DNA from: Methylophilus rhizosphaerae
Lineage (GTDB): Bacteria; Pseudomonadota; Gammaproteobacteria; Burkholderiales; Methylophilaceae
Reading direction: 5' to 3'
Length of the DNA: 64,000 bases
Assembly: GCF_900100975.1 (NCBI RefSeq)
Contig: NZ_FNFX01000004.1
Coordinates: 62,001-126,000, forward strand
In this document: in pieces, positions 9,095 through 17,798 of the stretch
How positions within the stretch are numbered: position 1 is the stretch's first letter
Layout of the letters: the number at the start of each line of letters is the position of its first letter
Notes under the pieces: model-generated
The model's input: the letters and a program-made list of their open reading frames with translations, nothing else
The model's database searches: none
What the model was told of the DNA's origin: nothing
Program-made: the position numbers and the translations under genes

Positions 9095-9111
9095 GTCGAT
9101 GAGTGTTCAAG

Positions 9112-9984
9112 TCAATACTGGTTTGCCAGTGCCAGCAGGCGGCGGATACGCTCTTCCGTTTTCGGGTGGGTACTGAATAAACCGGCCAGATCCGCGCCGG
9201 ACAAAGGGTTGATAATCATCATTTGCCCAGTCTCTGGATGCTGCTCTGCCGTCATGTTCGGAATCTGGTGCGCGTAATTGTGAATCTTCTCCAGTGCCGC
9301 AGCGAGTGCTTTCGGATCGCGGCTGATCTCCGCGCCCATGCGGTCCGCTTCATATTCACGTGAGCGGGAAATCGCCATCTGGATCAGGCTGGCCGCCAAT
9401 GGTGCCAGCACAATCATCAAAATCCCCAGCATGGGGTTGGGCCTGTTATCGCCATCGCGATGACCGCCACCAAACATCATGCCAAACTGCGCAATCGCAG
9501 AAATCGCGCCCGCCACCGTGGCCGACATGGTGGAAATCAGTGTATCGCGGTTTTTCACATGCGACAGCTCATGCGCCATCACGCCACGCAATTCACGTTC
9601 GCTCAGAATCTGCATAATGCCGGTGGTTGCCGCCACCGCTGCGTTTTCCGGGTTACGTCCGGTAGCAAACGCATTGGGCTGGCTTTCGTTAATCACGAAT
9701 ACGCGCGGCATCGGTAGTTGCGCACGCTCGGCCAGTTCCTTCACCATGTTGTAGTAGTTTCTGAACTGGTTGTTGCCATAGTTATTTGCAGCGTTGATCT
9801 CCACCGCACCGTACATTTTGAGTACGGCCTGGTCACTGAACCAGTAGGCATAAAAGTTCATGCCGCTTGCCAGCAGCAACGCCATCAGCATGCCACTCTG
9901 GCCACCAAATGCACCACCAATAGCCACAAACAGGGCAGTAATCGCCGCCATCAGTACAAAAGTCTTGGTCCAGTTACCTAACAT
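9112..9984 (-). CDS. htpX: HtpX, heat-shock membrane zinc protease
   Basis: HtpX is an inner-membrane M48 metalloprotease that helps remove misfolded membrane proteins, alongside FtsH. The 290-residue length is typical. Two N-terminal helices (about 7-26 and 30-48) precede the cytosolic HELSH zinc site at 138-142, and two further hydrophobic segments lie near 150-170 and 185-205. The third zinc ligand is the Glu in [19 protein letters not shown] precedes the ATG. A sigma32-type promoter lies about 35 bases upstream, which fits the heat-shock control known for htpX in E. coli, and a terminator ends the gene. It is therefore a separate transcription unit inside the def-fmt-rsmB block. Confidence 0.95.
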   Translation of the reverse strand: MLGNWTKTFVLMAAITALFVAIGGAFGGQSGMLMALLLASGMNFYAYWFSDQAVLKMYGAVEINAANNYGNNQFRNYYNMVKELAERAQLPMPRVFVINESQPNAFATGRNPENAAVAATTGIMQILSERELRGVMAHELSHVKNRDTLISTMSATVAGAISAIAQFGMMFGGGHRDGDNRPNPMLGILMIVLAPLAASLIQMAISRSREYEADRMGAEISRDPKALAAALEKIHNYAHQIPNMTAEQHPETGQMMIINPLSGADLAGLFSTHPKTEERIRRLLALANQY

Positions 9985-10018
9985 TCAGATTCCTTCAATA
10001 TGTGCTTGCTCCCCATGC

Positions 10019-10045
10019 ATATGGGGAGTTTCAGGTTTTTTTCAA
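10019..10045 (-). promoter_or_regulatory. Sigma32 (RpoH) type promoter of htpX
   Basis: On the minus strand TTGAAA is followed by 13 bases and then CCCCATAT. This matches the E. coli heat-shock consensus (CTTGAAA, 11-16 bases, CCCCATNT) at nearly every position. The -10 ends 34 bases before the htpX ATG. The CCCCAT box is also half of an 8-bp hairpin (CTCCCCAT/ATGGGGAG, 10009-10028). Confidence 0.8.
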
Positions 10046-10107
10046 TGGTATCAATACAATATGAATACGCAGTGACAGCCGCGCTTTCAAGCGGCCATGG
10101 ATGGGAG

Positions 10108-11028
10108 CTAGAAAAACCGGTCACCGGGCTGCACGTGCTGTCCCTGCACAAACTGCTGCGCGCCCTGGCGCTTGCCGCCCGGCATTTGCAGCTCCTGGAT
10201 TTCCAGTGCACCTTCACCACAGGCCACCCGCAATGGCTGCGTTTGCAGGATGGTGCCAGACTCACCGGCACCTTCGGCCACCTGGGCAAACCACAGTTTG
10301 CAGACCTGCTCCCTGAATTTGGCCGTGGCGACCGGGAAAGGATTAAAGGCGCGTACCTGACGCGAGAGCTGGGTCGCCGGCTGTGTCCAGTCAATGGCAG
10401 ATTCGGATTTCTCCAGCTTGTGGGCATAAGTCACCAGCGACTCATCCTGCACTTCGGAAGGTAACTGGCCGGTGGTTTGCAAGGTATGCATGGCTTCGAC
10501 CATCAGGCGTGCACCTTCACGGCTGATCGCGTCATGCAGGGTTTGTGTCGTCTCATGCTCAGTGATCGGGCATGCCCATTTGCTGATCATGTTGCCGGCA
10601 TCCAGCCTGGGCACGACTTCCATAATGGTGACGCCGGTTTCGGCATCACCCGCCAGGATGGCACGGTGTATCGGCGCCGCGCCGCGCCAGCGTGGCAGCA
10701 AGGAGCCATGGATGTTGTAACAGCCAATTTTAGGAATATTCAGAACTGCAGTGGGAATAATCAGGCCATAAGCCGCAACAATCAGCACATCCGCCTGTGT
10801 GGCTGCAATATCAGCCTGTACGTCTGCCGGCTTCAGGCTTTCCGGCTGGAAAATACGCAGGCCATGCTGCAAGGCCAATTGCTTGACCGGGCTGGCTTTG
10901 AGCTGCATGCCACGTCCGGCCGGACGGTCTGGCTGAGTGAGCACCATAACAATCTCATGCCCGGCCTCAATTAATCCCTGCAAGGCAGGCACAGCAAATT
11001 CCGGGGTTCCGGCATAAATAATCCGCAT
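10108..11028 (-). CDS. fmt: Fmt, methionyl-tRNA formyltransferase
   Basis: Fmt formylates initiator Met-tRNA using 10-formyl-tetrahydrofolate. The 306 residues are of family length. The N-terminal formyltransferase domain shows the start MRIIYAGTPEFAVPAL, the tRNA-recognition loop GRGMQLKASPVKQLA and the catalytic stretch NIHGSLLPRWRGAAPIHRAI, whose Asn, His and downstream Asp are the catalytic triad. The C-terminal OB-fold (about 205-306) binds tRNA. It follows def after 13 bases and the two are surely cotranscribed, since the deformylase acts on the products of formylated initiation. Confidence 0.97.
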   Translation of the reverse strand: MRIIYAGTPEFAVPALQGLIEAGHEIVMVLTQPDRPAGRGMQLKASPVKQLALQHGLRIFQPESLKPADVQADIAATQADVLIVAAYGLIIPTAVLNIPKIGCYNIHGSLLPRWRGAAPIHRAILAGDAETGVTIMEVVPRLDAGNMISKWACPITEHETTQTLHDAISREGARLMVEAMHTLQTTGQLPSEVQDESLVTYAHKLEKSESAIDWTQPATQLSRQVRAFNPFPVATAKFREQVCKLWFAQVAEGAGESGTILQTQPLRVACGEGALEIQELQMPGGKRQGAQQFVQGQHVQPGDRFF

Positions 11029-11041
11029 GATTTCGCCCCGG

Positions 11042-11557
11042 TTAATAGCTGTTGCGCTCTATTTCGCGCGCGTGTTTGACCATTTTGCTACGAATACGGT
11101 TACGTTTGAGCGGTGACAGGTACTCGACAAACACTTTGCCTTTGAGGTGATCCATTTCATGCTGGATGCACACGCTGAGCAACCCATCGGCATCCAGCCT
11201 GAAGCTCTTGCCAGTGGCGTCCTGCGCCTCTACCGTGATAAATTCTGCACGCGTCACGTTTTCGTAAATACCCGGTACGGACAAACAACCTTCCTCGTAT
11301 TCCTGGCTGCCGGACTGGGCAATGATTTTCGGGTTGATCAACACCAGCAATTCGTTTTTTTCCTTGCTCAGATCCATCACAATCAACTGGATATGCTGGT
11401 CGACCTGCGTCGCTGCCAGCCCGATCCCGGGCGCGTCATACATGGTTTCCGCCATATCCGCGACTAATTGCTGCAACGCCTGGTCAAACACCTTCACCGG
11501 CTTGGCAACCGTGTGCAAGCGCGGATCCGGATATTGCAAAATCGGGAGAAGTGCCAT
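11042..11557 (-). CDS. def: Def, peptide deformylase
   Basis: Def removes the formyl group from nascent peptides. All three metal-site motifs are present in the 171-residue protein: GIGLAATQ (about 44-51), [10 protein letters not shown] (about 88-97) and QHEMDHLKG (about 131-139), giving the Cys and two His metal ligands and the catalytic Glu. It heads the def-fmt operon and is divergent from a LysM gene, with a 154-base shared intergenic region that contains a perfect 19-bp dyad. Confidence 0.97.
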   Translation of the reverse strand: MALLPILQYPDPRLHTVAKPVKVFDQALQQLVADMAETMYDAPGIGLAATQVDQHIQLIVMDLSKEKNELLVLINPKIIAQSGSQEYEEGCLSVPGIYENVTRAEFITVEAQDATGKSFRLDADGLLSVCIQHEMDHLKGKVFVEYLSPLKRNRIRSKMVKHAREIERNSY

Positions 11558-11661
11558 GCTTTACTAATCTTTCCATCCAAATAATTTGCGGGAACACAGG
11601 GCAAAACGCCTGTTTTTTCACCTTGATAAGAGCTTTCAACCCATGCTAGATTGGTCGGTAT

Positions 11662-11680
11662 TGCGCAAACTGTTTGCGCA
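11662..11680. repeat. Perfect 9-1-9 inverted repeat in the def / LysM intergenic region
   Basis: TGCGCAAAC-T-GTTTGCGCA is a perfect dyad 31 bases before the LysM gene start and about 105 bases before def. No T-run follows on either strand, so it is not a terminator. It may be an operator or a nucleoid-protein site; no regulator is identified. Confidence 0.6.
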
Positions 11681-11711
11681 CTATTCGCGCTGATGATGAC
11701 AGAGACGCCAA

Positions 11712-12746
11712 ATGACCAAAATTGTTCAAATTATAACCTCGCTTGCGCTTGCTTGTAGCAGCTTGTTGGCAATTGCGGAGGAAATTCCTTTACGCGCGCA
11801 GCATCCTGACCGGCATGTGGTGGTCAAGGGCGATACCTTATGGGATATTTCTGCCAAATTCCTCAAGAATCCGTGGCAATGGCCGCAAATCTGGCAACTG
11901 AATCGCGAGCACATCAAAAACCCGCATTGGATTTACCCGGGCGATGTGATTGTACTGGATACCAGCAGCGGCAAACCCGTACTGAAACTGGTACGCGAAT
12001 CCGTGACGCTGGAACCCGGTGTGGTGGTCACGCCGATCAAGTCAGATGCCATTCCGGCCATACAACCGCACGCCATCCTGCCATTTCTGAGCAAACCACT
12101 CCTGATTGCCCCTGAAGCATTGAAAACGGCACCCAGAATTGTCGCCGCGCAGGAAGAGCGGGAAATCCTCAGCCCCGGCACCCATATCTACGTGCAGGGT
12201 TTACCAGACACCCCTCAACCGGTCTGGGCCATCTACCGTGAAGGGGAACCAGTCAAAAACCCCGAAAACGGCGAAATACTGGGCAACGAAGCGCATTATC
12301 TGGGAGAGGCCAAATTACTGCGGCAGGGCCAGCCGGCCACCCTGGATATCACCCAGGCCAAAGAAGAAATTGCCATCAAGGATAAACTGATTGCGGTGGA
12401 AGACGAACGTTCGCAAACCTATATCCCGCATGCACCGGAAGCATTAATCAACGGCCAGATTGCCCGCATCAGCAATGGCATCAATGAAACCGGATCCGGC
12501 CGTGTGGTGGTACTGAACCGCGGCGAAAATGATGGAGTGGAGCGTGGCCATGTGCTGGCAATCTTGCGCAAAGGCGCCAACGTAGCTGATCCGGAAGCAG
12601 ACTCCGAACATCCGGTACAACTGCAACTGCCTGACGAACCGGTCGGATTGGTCATGGTATTCAAGACCTTCCCCAAACTTTCCTACGCCTTAGTCATGCA
12701 GGCATCGCAACCGGTCCATGAGGAAGATATTGTGCGCACGCCCTGA
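11712..12746 (+). CDS. Exported LysM-domain protein
   Basis: This 344-residue protein has a signal peptide (about 1-22, ending ...LLAIAEE) and a LysM peptidoglycan-binding domain at about 34-78 (VKGDTLWDISAKFL ... HWIYPGDVIVL). The remaining 260 residues are mostly beta and resemble the uncharacterized C-terminal part of betaproteobacterial LysM proteins found next to dprA. It probably acts at the cell wall in the periplasm. It lies upstream of dprA with an 11-base gap and is likely cotranscribed. No catalytic domain is visible, so a binding or scaffolding role is more likely than hydrolysis. Confidence 0.85.
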   Translation: MTKIVQIITSLALACSSLLAIAEEIPLRAQHPDRHVVVKGDTLWDISAKFLKNPWQWPQIWQLNREHIKNPHWIYPGDVIVLDTSSGKPVLKLVRESVTLEPGVVVTPIKSDAIPAIQPHAILPFLSKPLLIAPEALKTAPRIVAAQEEREILSPGTHIYVQGLPDTPQPVWAIYREGEPVKNPENGEILGNEAHYLGEAKLLRQGQPATLDITQAKEEIAIKDKLIAVEDERSQTYIPHAPEALINGQIARISNGINETGSGRVVVLNRGENDGVERGHVLAILRKGANVADPEADSEHPVQLQLPDEPVGLVMVFKTFPKLSYALVMQASQPVHEEDIVRTP

Positions 12747-12757
12747 TATGATTCAGT

Positions 12758-13873
12758 ATGGCAAACTCACTGCACGCACAATACACACCCTGGATTGCGC
12801 TCAGCCTGGTCAAGGGACTGGGCAGCGCCACCTTCTGCCAGCTGCTACTGGCCTTTAAAACACCTGAAGCGATCCTGGCTGCCTCGTATGGCGCCTTATG
12901 CGAAACAGTGAGCAAGGAAGTGGCCGATGGCATACAGCAAGCCACGGGCAATCCGGATATCGCCAAAACCCTGGACTGGCTGGACCAGCCAGACAACCAC
13001 CTGATTACACTGGCGGATAGCCATTACCCCAAACGCCTGCTGGAAACCGACCAGCCACCGCCAGTGCTATATGCCAAAGGCAACCTGCAACTCCTGCAAC
13101 GCCCGGGCATGGCAATTGTGGGTAGCCGGCATGCCACGCCGCAGGGAGAGGCTAACGCAGCAGACTTTGCCGAAAGTTTGTGCCGTGCAGGCTTTGCCGT
13201 GGTCAGCGGACTAGCACTCGGCATTGATGGTGCCGCCCATCGTGGGGCACTCAAGGCGGATGGCGCGACCATTGCGGTGGTCGGCACCGGACTGGATATT
13301 GTCTATCCGGCCAGGCACAAAACATTAGCTCACCATATCGCCCAGCATGGCCTGTTACTTTCCGAATACCCACTGGGTACGCCATCCATTTCCTACAATT
13401 TTCCGCGCCGCAACCGTCTTATCAGTGGCCTGTCAGAAGGTTGCCTGGTGGTTGAGGCGAATATCGACAGCGGCTCGCTGATTACCGCCAGACTGGCCAT
13501 TGAACAGGGGCGTGAAGTCTTTGCGATTCCCGGCTCCATTCACTCACCGGTCGCCAAGGGCTGTCACGCGTTAATCAAGCAGGGCGCCAAACTGGTGGAG
13601 TCCACAGACGACATCCTGAGTGAGTTACCGCATATCCGGCGACCCAAACCAGGCAACGCAATTAGCCCGAACGGGCTAATGCCCGATTGGGCCAGCCTGC
13701 CCGCCGAAGCCAGCCCCCTGCTGGCCTGCATGGGATTTGACCCCATTTTTGCCGAACAGATCGCCGCCCGCGCCGGCTTGACGCCAGAAAAAGTTTCCAC
13801 CATGCTTACGCTACTTGAATTAGAAGGTGTCGTCGGTCATCTCGCGAACGGGCAATTCCAGCGATTGGCTTGA
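12758..13873 (+). CDS. dprA: DprA/Smf, DNA-processing protein
   Basis: DprA loads RecA on incoming single-stranded DNA during natural transformation. The 371-residue protein has an N-terminal helical domain (about 1-95), the Rossmann-like DprA core (about 100-290; GSRHATPQGEANAADFAESL, SGLALGIDGAAHRGAL, NFPRRNRLISGLS) and a C-terminal winged-helix-like domain (about 305-371). It lies in the conserved LysM-dprA-smg block. There is no strong ribosome-binding site, which suggests coupling to the gene upstream. Other competence genes are not in the window. Confidence 0.95.
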   Translation: MANSLHAQYTPWIALSLVKGLGSATFCQLLLAFKTPEAILAASYGALCETVSKEVADGIQQATGNPDIAKTLDWLDQPDNHLITLADSHYPKRLLETDQPPPVLYAKGNLQLLQRPGMAIVGSRHATPQGEANAADFAESLCRAGFAVVSGLALGIDGAAHRGALKADGATIAVVGTGLDIVYPARHKTLAHHIAQHGLLLSEYPLGTPSISYNFPRRNRLISGLSEGCLVVEANIDSGSLITARLAIEQGREVFAIPGSIHSPVAKGCHALIKQGAKLVESTDDILSELPHIRRPKPGNAISPNGLMPDWASLPAEASPLLACMGFDPIFAEQIAARAGLTPEKVSTMLTLLELEGVVGHLANGQFQRLA

Positions 13874-13922
13874 TCCCACCCTGTTGCGCTGTAGATTTAA
13901 CCGCGTGCTTGAGGAGAATTAC

Positions 13923-14390
13923 ATGTTGGAAGTATTGATATTTATTTATCAAAACTACTGGGATAAACATGACGAGGTTGAGTCCAAGGAAACCGACGAA
14001 GCCATCATGGCTTATGAGTTGTCCCAGGCCGGGTTTAACCACCAGGATATTTTGCATGCCGTCGACTGGGTCAAGGACCTACGCCGCTCGGTACAACAAC
14101 CGCAATATCAGCAAGACCCTGCTGCATTACGGATTTTCTGCGAACTGGAGCGGAACAAGATTAATGACGAAAGCCTGAATTTTCTTTGCCTGTTGCAGCA
14201 AAGCGAACTGATCACCGCTTATGAGCGCGACCTGATTATTGACCGCGCCATGGTGCTACCGCAGGAAACCCTGCGCATGGAAGATATCCGCTGGATCACC
14301 ATGATGGTGTTATGGGACGAAAGCCGCAAACAGGACTACCTGTTCGTGGAAGATGCCCTGTTTAACCCCAAAGGACTGTCATTACAATAA
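13923..14390 (+). CDS. smg: Smg family protein (DUF494)
   Basis: This 155-residue acidic cytosolic protein belongs to the Smg/DUF494 family, which usually lies beside dprA and whose function is unknown. Family marks include the start MLEVLIFIYQNYW and the C-terminal EDIRWITMMVLW. The ATG at 13923 follows GAGGAG; the open frame reaches back into dprA but that part is not needed. In many betaproteobacteria topA follows smg. Here a strong terminator and the convergent metF follow instead. Confidence 0.9.
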   Translation: MLEVLIFIYQNYWDKHDEVESKETDEAIMAYELSQAGFNHQDILHAVDWVKDLRRSVQQPQYQQDPAALRIFCELERNKINDESLNFLCLLQQSELITAYERDLIIDRAMVLPQETLRMEDIRWITMMVLWDESRKQDYLFVEDALFNPKGLSLQ

Positions 14391-14402
14391 ACCTGCCCCG
14401 GC

Positions 14403-14438
14403 AATAAAAAAGCGCGACAGGAGTCGCGCTTTTTTATT
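14403..14438. terminator. Bidirectional terminator between smg and metF
   Basis: A perfect 16-bp stem (AATAAAAAAGCGCGAC with its complement, loop AGGA) carries A and T runs on both sides. It serves the plus-strand dprA-smg unit and the minus-strand ahcY-metF operon. Confidence 0.93.
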
Positions 14439-14456
14439 TCAGCCAATTACACACCC

Positions 14457-15284
14457 TTAAAGCTGGCGGATAATCTGGCCAATCATACCGGCCTGGTTCA
14501 GGGTGTAGAAATGCATTTTATCCACGCCTGCCTGGACAAGTTTGGCACAAATATCCGTCACCACATCCACCCCAAACGCACGCAAGGAAGCCAGGTCATC
14601 GCCGTAAGCTTCCAGGCGCATTCTGAGCCAGCGTGGGATCTCGGCACCACACACGTTGGAAAAACGCGCCAGCTGCGTGTAGTTATAGATAGGCATAATG
14701 CCCGGGATAATCGGTGCGGTCACGCCCAGCTTTTGTGCAGCATCGACAAAGCGGAAGTAGGCATCTACATTGTAGAAATACTGTGTAATGGCAGAATCGG
14801 CACCGGCATCCATTTTGCGCTTGAAGTTTTCCAGGTCTTTTTGCGCAGAACCGGCTTCCGGGTGAAACTCAGGATATGCCGCAACTTCGAGATGGAACCA
14901 GTCACCCGTTTCTTTTCGGATAAAACTGACCAGTTCATTGGCATATTTAAAATCACCCGTCGTGACTTCACCGGATGGAATATCACCACGCAAGGTTACG
15001 AGCCGCCTGATACCTTTGGACTGGTAGGCCTGCAATAACTCGCGGATTTCCTCTTTGCTGGAAGAAATACAGGAGATATGCGGCGCAGCGCCATAGCCCT
15101 CCGCCTGGATTTCCAGCACGGTATCCATGGTACGATCACGCGTAGATCCGCCTGCGCCGAATGTCACCGAAAAAAATTCAGGTGAAAACTGCACCAACTC
15201 CGCGCGTACTTGTCGCAGGTTCGCCATGCCTTCCGCGGTCTTGGGCGGAAAAAACTCAAAACTGTAAGAAGCTTTATTATTCAC
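14457..15284 (-). CDS. metF: MetF, 5,10-methylenetetrahydrofolate reductase
   Basis: MetF makes 5-methyl-tetrahydrofolate for methionine synthesis using FAD and NADH. The 275-residue TIM-barrel protein shows the family signatures SFEFFPPKTAEG at the start, FFSVTFGAGGSTRD near residue 38, the GDIPSGE loop and ITQYFYNVDAYFRF. It is the last gene of the ahcY operon, which joins SAH breakdown to methyl-group supply in the methionine cycle; a methylotroph runs a heavy one-carbon flux, so this pairing makes sense. Confidence 0.96.
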   Translation of the reverse strand: MNNKASYSFEFFPPKTAEGMANLRQVRAELVQFSPEFFSVTFGAGGSTRDRTMDTVLEIQAEGYGAAPHISCISSSKEEIRELLQAYQSKGIRRLVTLRGDIPSGEVTTGDFKYANELVSFIRKETGDWFHLEVAAYPEFHPEAGSAQKDLENFKRKMDAGADSAITQYFYNVDAYFRFVDAAQKLGVTAPIIPGIMPIYNYTQLARFSNVCGAEIPRWLRMRLEAYGDDLASLRAFGVDVVTDICAKLVQAGVDKMHFYTLNQAGMIGQIIRQL

Positions 15285-15335
15285 TTGTTTTAATCTTTAT
15301 CTAATTCGCGTTTAGTCTGGCCAGGCTGCAGGACT

Positions 15336-15686
15336 TTAATCCCTGTCATCCACCACAATGGCACTCAGCACGCCAGAGATCACACTGTACACCAGCGCGC
15401 CAATCACGCCGATGAGGATGGAGCTCACTGAAAAACCCTGCAGGTAATGACCCACTGCCCAGAACAACACCCCGTTAATCACCAGGATAAACAGGCCCAG
15501 CGTGAGCAAGGTAATCGGTAGCGTGAGAATGACCAGCACAGGCTTGATCAGCATATTGACCAGCCCAATGACCACTGCTGCGATCAATGCCGATGTAAAG
15601 TTGGCCACCTGTATACCCGGCACCAGATAGGCCACGGCCATCAGCGCCACTGCGTTTAATACCCAGACAATCAGTAACCTCAACAT
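15336..15686 (-). CDS. Phage-holin-superfamily (DUF) membrane protein
   Basis: This small membrane protein of 116 residues has four predicted helices (about 3-22, 28-50, 55-78, 88-110), with the VNMLIKPVLVILTLPITLLTLG segment typical of the bacterial 'phage holin family' proteins. These are chromosomal, not phage, and their role is unknown. AGGAGG precedes the ATG. The same gene often lies between ahcY and metF in betaproteobacteria. A hairpin (CCCAATCC/GGATTGGG, 15725-15761) sits between this gene and ahcY and could modulate expression within the operon. Confidence 0.8.
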   Translation of the reverse strand: MLRLLIVWVLNAVALMAVAYLVPGIQVANFTSALIAAVVIGLVNMLIKPVLVILTLPITLLTLGLFILVINGVLFWAVGHYLQGFSVSSILIGVIGALVYSVISGVLSAIVVDDRD

Positions 15687-15777
15687 ATCACCCTCCTGTC
15701 ATTAATGATGGAGGAAAGTGTACACCCAATCCAGCACCAGCACATCGGGCACCGGATTGGGGATATGCCATACAAGG

Positions 15778-17187
15778 TTAGTATCTATAGTGATCCGGCT
15801 TGAACGGACCGCTCTTGCTGACGCCGATATAGGCTGCCTGTGCATCACTCAGCGTGGTCAGCTGTGCATTGAGTTTCTTCAATTGCAGCAATGCCACTTT
15901 CTCATCCAGGTGCTTGGGCAAGGTATATACGCCGACCGGATAGTTGCTGGTTTGCGTAAACAACTCGATTTGTGCAATGGTCTGGTTGGCAAAGCTGGAG
16001 CTCATCACGTAGCTTGGGTGGCCAGTACCACAACCCAGGTTTACCAGGCGGCCTTTTGCCAGCAGGATGATGCGTTTACCATCTGGGAAAATCACATGGT
16101 CCACCTGTGGCTTGATTTCTTCCCACTGGTATTTTTCAATACCGGCGACATCGATTTCGTTATCGAAATGGCCGATGTTGCACACAATGGCCTGGTCTTT
16201 CATTTTGGCCATATGGTCGTGGGTAATCACGTGGTAGTTACCCGTCGCCGTCACGAAAATATCGCCATGCTCAGCGGCGTAATCCATAGTCACTACGCGG
16301 TAGCCTTCCATCGCTGCCTGTAATGCGCAGATCGGGTCGATTTCTGTTACCCAGACTTGTGCAGACAAGGCACGCAATGCTTGTGCAGAACCTTTACCCA
16401 CGTCACCGTAACCAGCAACAACAGCGATCTTGCCCGCCACCATGACATCAGTGGCACGTTTAATACCGTCCACCAGTGATTCGCGGCAGCCGTACAGGTT
16501 GTCGAATTTGGACTTGGTCACGGAATCATTGACGTTAATGGCCGGGAAAGCCAGTTTGCCGTCCTTATGCATCTGGTACAAACGATGCACACCGGTGGTT
16601 GTTTCTTCAGTCACGCCCTTGATTTCTTTCAGGCGGGTGGAGTACCAGGTTGGATCCGTTGCCAGTTTGGCCTTGATCGCGTTGAACAGGCAGATTTCTT
16701 CTTCAGAAGTCGGGTTGGCAATCACGGATAAGTCTTTTTCTGCACGTGCGCCCAGGTGCAACAGTAAAGTCGCATCGCCGCCGTCATCCAGGATCATGTT
16801 GGAATAGCCACCATCGGCCCATTCAAAAATGCGGTGGGTGTAGTCCCAGTATTCTTCCAGTGTTTCGCCTTTAACCGCAAACACAGGCGTACCCGTTGCC
16901 GCAATCGCCGCTGCTGCATGGTCTTGTGTGGAGAAAATATTGCAGGAAGCCCAGCGCACTTCAGCGCCCAGGTCTTTCAGTGTTTCGATCAGCACCGCTG
17001 TCTGGATGGTCATGTGCAAAGAGCCAGTGATACGTGCGCCGCGTAATGGCTGCACTGTCGCATACTCTTCACGGATCGCCATCAGGCCTGGCATTTCGGT
17101 TTCGGCAATCGCAATCTCTTTGCGACCCCAGCCGGCCAAATCCATATCGGCCACAATGTAATCTTTGAAATCAGCTACAGTATTCAT
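15778..17187 (-). CDS. ahcY: AhcY, S-adenosylhomocysteine hydrolase
   Basis: AhcY splits the methyltransferase by-product SAH into adenosine and homocysteine, using bound NAD. From the ATG at 17187 the protein has 469 residues, the usual proteobacterial length, and ends with KPDHYRY as most family members do. The NAD-binding GYGDVGKG motif, the HDHMAKMKD region and substrate residues in [13 protein letters not shown] are visible. The longer open frame upstream runs through the riboswitch and is not coding. The first gene of ahcY-holin-metF is controlled by an SAH riboswitch, so the enzyme is made when its substrate builds up. Confidence 0.97.
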   Translation of the reverse strand: MNTVADFKDYIVADMDLAGWGRKEIAIAETEMPGLMAIREEYATVQPLRGARITGSLHMTIQTAVLIETLKDLGAEVRWASCNIFSTQDHAAAAIAATGTPVFAVKGETLEEYWDYTHRIFEWADGGYSNMILDDGGDATLLLHLGARAEKDLSVIANPTSEEEICLFNAIKAKLATDPTWYSTRLKEIKGVTEETTTGVHRLYQMHKDGKLAFPAINVNDSVTKSKFDNLYGCRESLVDGIKRATDVMVAGKIAVVAGYGDVGKGSAQALRALSAQVWVTEIDPICALQAAMEGYRVVTMDYAAEHGDIFVTATGNYHVITHDHMAKMKDQAIVCNIGHFDNEIDVAGIEKYQWEEIKPQVDHVIFPDGKRIILLAKGRLVNLGCGTGHPSYVMSSSFANQTIAQIELFTQTSNYPVGVYTLPKHLDEKVALLQLKKLNAQLTTLSDAQAAYIGVSKSGPFKPDHYRY

Positions 17188-17283
17188 GTTTAAAGTCCTA
17201 AAAAATGAAAACTGAGCAGGGAAGGTTCCTGGGAACCGGTGGAAACGTTTGTTCACCTTTTTTCCGTGCTCGCACAGTGAAAA

Positions 17284-17361
17284 GTGAACGCCGTTGAGAA
17301 GCTTTGCAGCCATCACTCTGAGCCTGGGAGTTTTCCAACTCTCGCAGCGTTCCTCAGAAGT
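17284..17361 (-). ncRNA. SAH riboswitch upstream of ahcY
   Basis: On the minus strand the leader contains CTGAGGAACGCTGC, then CCCAGGCTCAG, then AACGGCGTTCAC. These are the conserved blocks of the SAH riboswitch (GAGGAGCGCUGC ... CCAGGCUC ... AACGGCGCUCAC), and they pair as that fold requires: CTGAG with CTCAG for the first stem, and GAACGC with GCGTTC for the pseudoknot. The element begins right after the promoter and ends about 100 bases before ahcY. Binding of SAH normally turns expression on. Confidence 0.92.
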
Positions 17362-17366
17362 CGCGG

Positions 17367-17395
17367 ATTATACCGTCAACTGCACCATTTTACAA
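17367..17395 (-). promoter_or_regulatory. Sigma70 promoter of the ahcY operon
   Basis: TTGTAA and TATAAT are separated by exactly 17 bases on the minus strand. The -10 is perfect, and the predicted start falls 5-7 bases downstream, at the first base of the SAH riboswitch. Confidence 0.8.
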
Positions 17396-17591
17396 AAGGG
17401 GCACCTGTCCAATCGCGAAAAGAAACCTGTAAAAGCAGCTCAAATGGCCCGGTACTATCAGGCATCACGCATGATTTCAAATTGAAGCCATTAGGCCGCT
17501 TTGCTCCTGCAAATCATTTGCCGGCCGGCATGGCATGATGGCATCACTGCAAGATTATTGAACATTCATCCACCAGAGAAAGGCGGAAATT

Positions 17592-17741
17592 ATGTCAATG
17601 TACCAGGTCATGGACGAAGAGAACCATTGCATCGCGACCTTTCACCATTTTCAGGAAGCGATTGTCACGGCACAAGATTTCACCCTGTGGGATGAAGACC
17701 ATTACTATCATGTCCAGGAACTGGATATGGAAGTCGTTTAA
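17592..17741 (+). CDS. Small acidic protein of 49 residues, unknown
   Basis: A short open frame begins MSMYQVMDEENHCIATFH and ends LDMEVV. It is preceded by AAAGGCGG at a good ribosome-binding distance and followed by a small hairpin (17755-17779), so it has the full set of expression marks. It is acidic and rich in His, Tyr and Phe. I do not recognise the family. It lies alone between the SAH-riboswitch promoter region and a convergent diguanylate cyclase. Codon content looks natural, but comparative evidence is lacking. Confidence 0.5.
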   Translation: MSMYQVMDEENHCIATFHHFQEAIVTAQDFTLWDEDHYYHVQELDMEVV

Positions 17742-17754
17742 GCCGGATTGAAAT

Positions 17755-17779
17755 GAAAAGTACGCTTTGAGTACTTTTC
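17755..17779. terminator. Weak terminator-like hairpin after the 49-residue ORF
   Basis: A 9-bp AT-rich stem (GAAAAGTAC with GTACTTTTC, loop of seven) lies between the small ORF and the convergent GGDEF gene. The short T-run on each strand is part of the stem, so termination would be modest. Confidence 0.5.
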
Positions 17780-17798
17780 CAGAGGCCTTTCGCTCCGG

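Noticed and set aside
9978-10427. 149-codon minus-strand frame overlapping fmt
   Set aside because: A frame-shifted shadow of fmt with Arg/Ser/Pro-rich composition.
13827-13922. Longer N-terminus of smg reaching into dprA
   Set aside because: GAGGAG immediately precedes the ATG at 13923, and the family starts MLEVLIFIYQN.
15336-15686. Prophage remnant suggested by the 'holin' name
   Set aside because: No other phage gene is near; this holin superfamily protein is a chromosomal gene commonly placed between ahcY and metF.
15718-16323. 201-codon plus-strand frame over the end of ahcY
   Set aside because: Antisense to the conserved ahcY C-terminus; no expression signals.
17188-17316. N-terminal extension of ahcY to 17316
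   Set aside because: The extra 43 codons are translated riboswitch and leader sequence; the normal enzyme starts at 17187.
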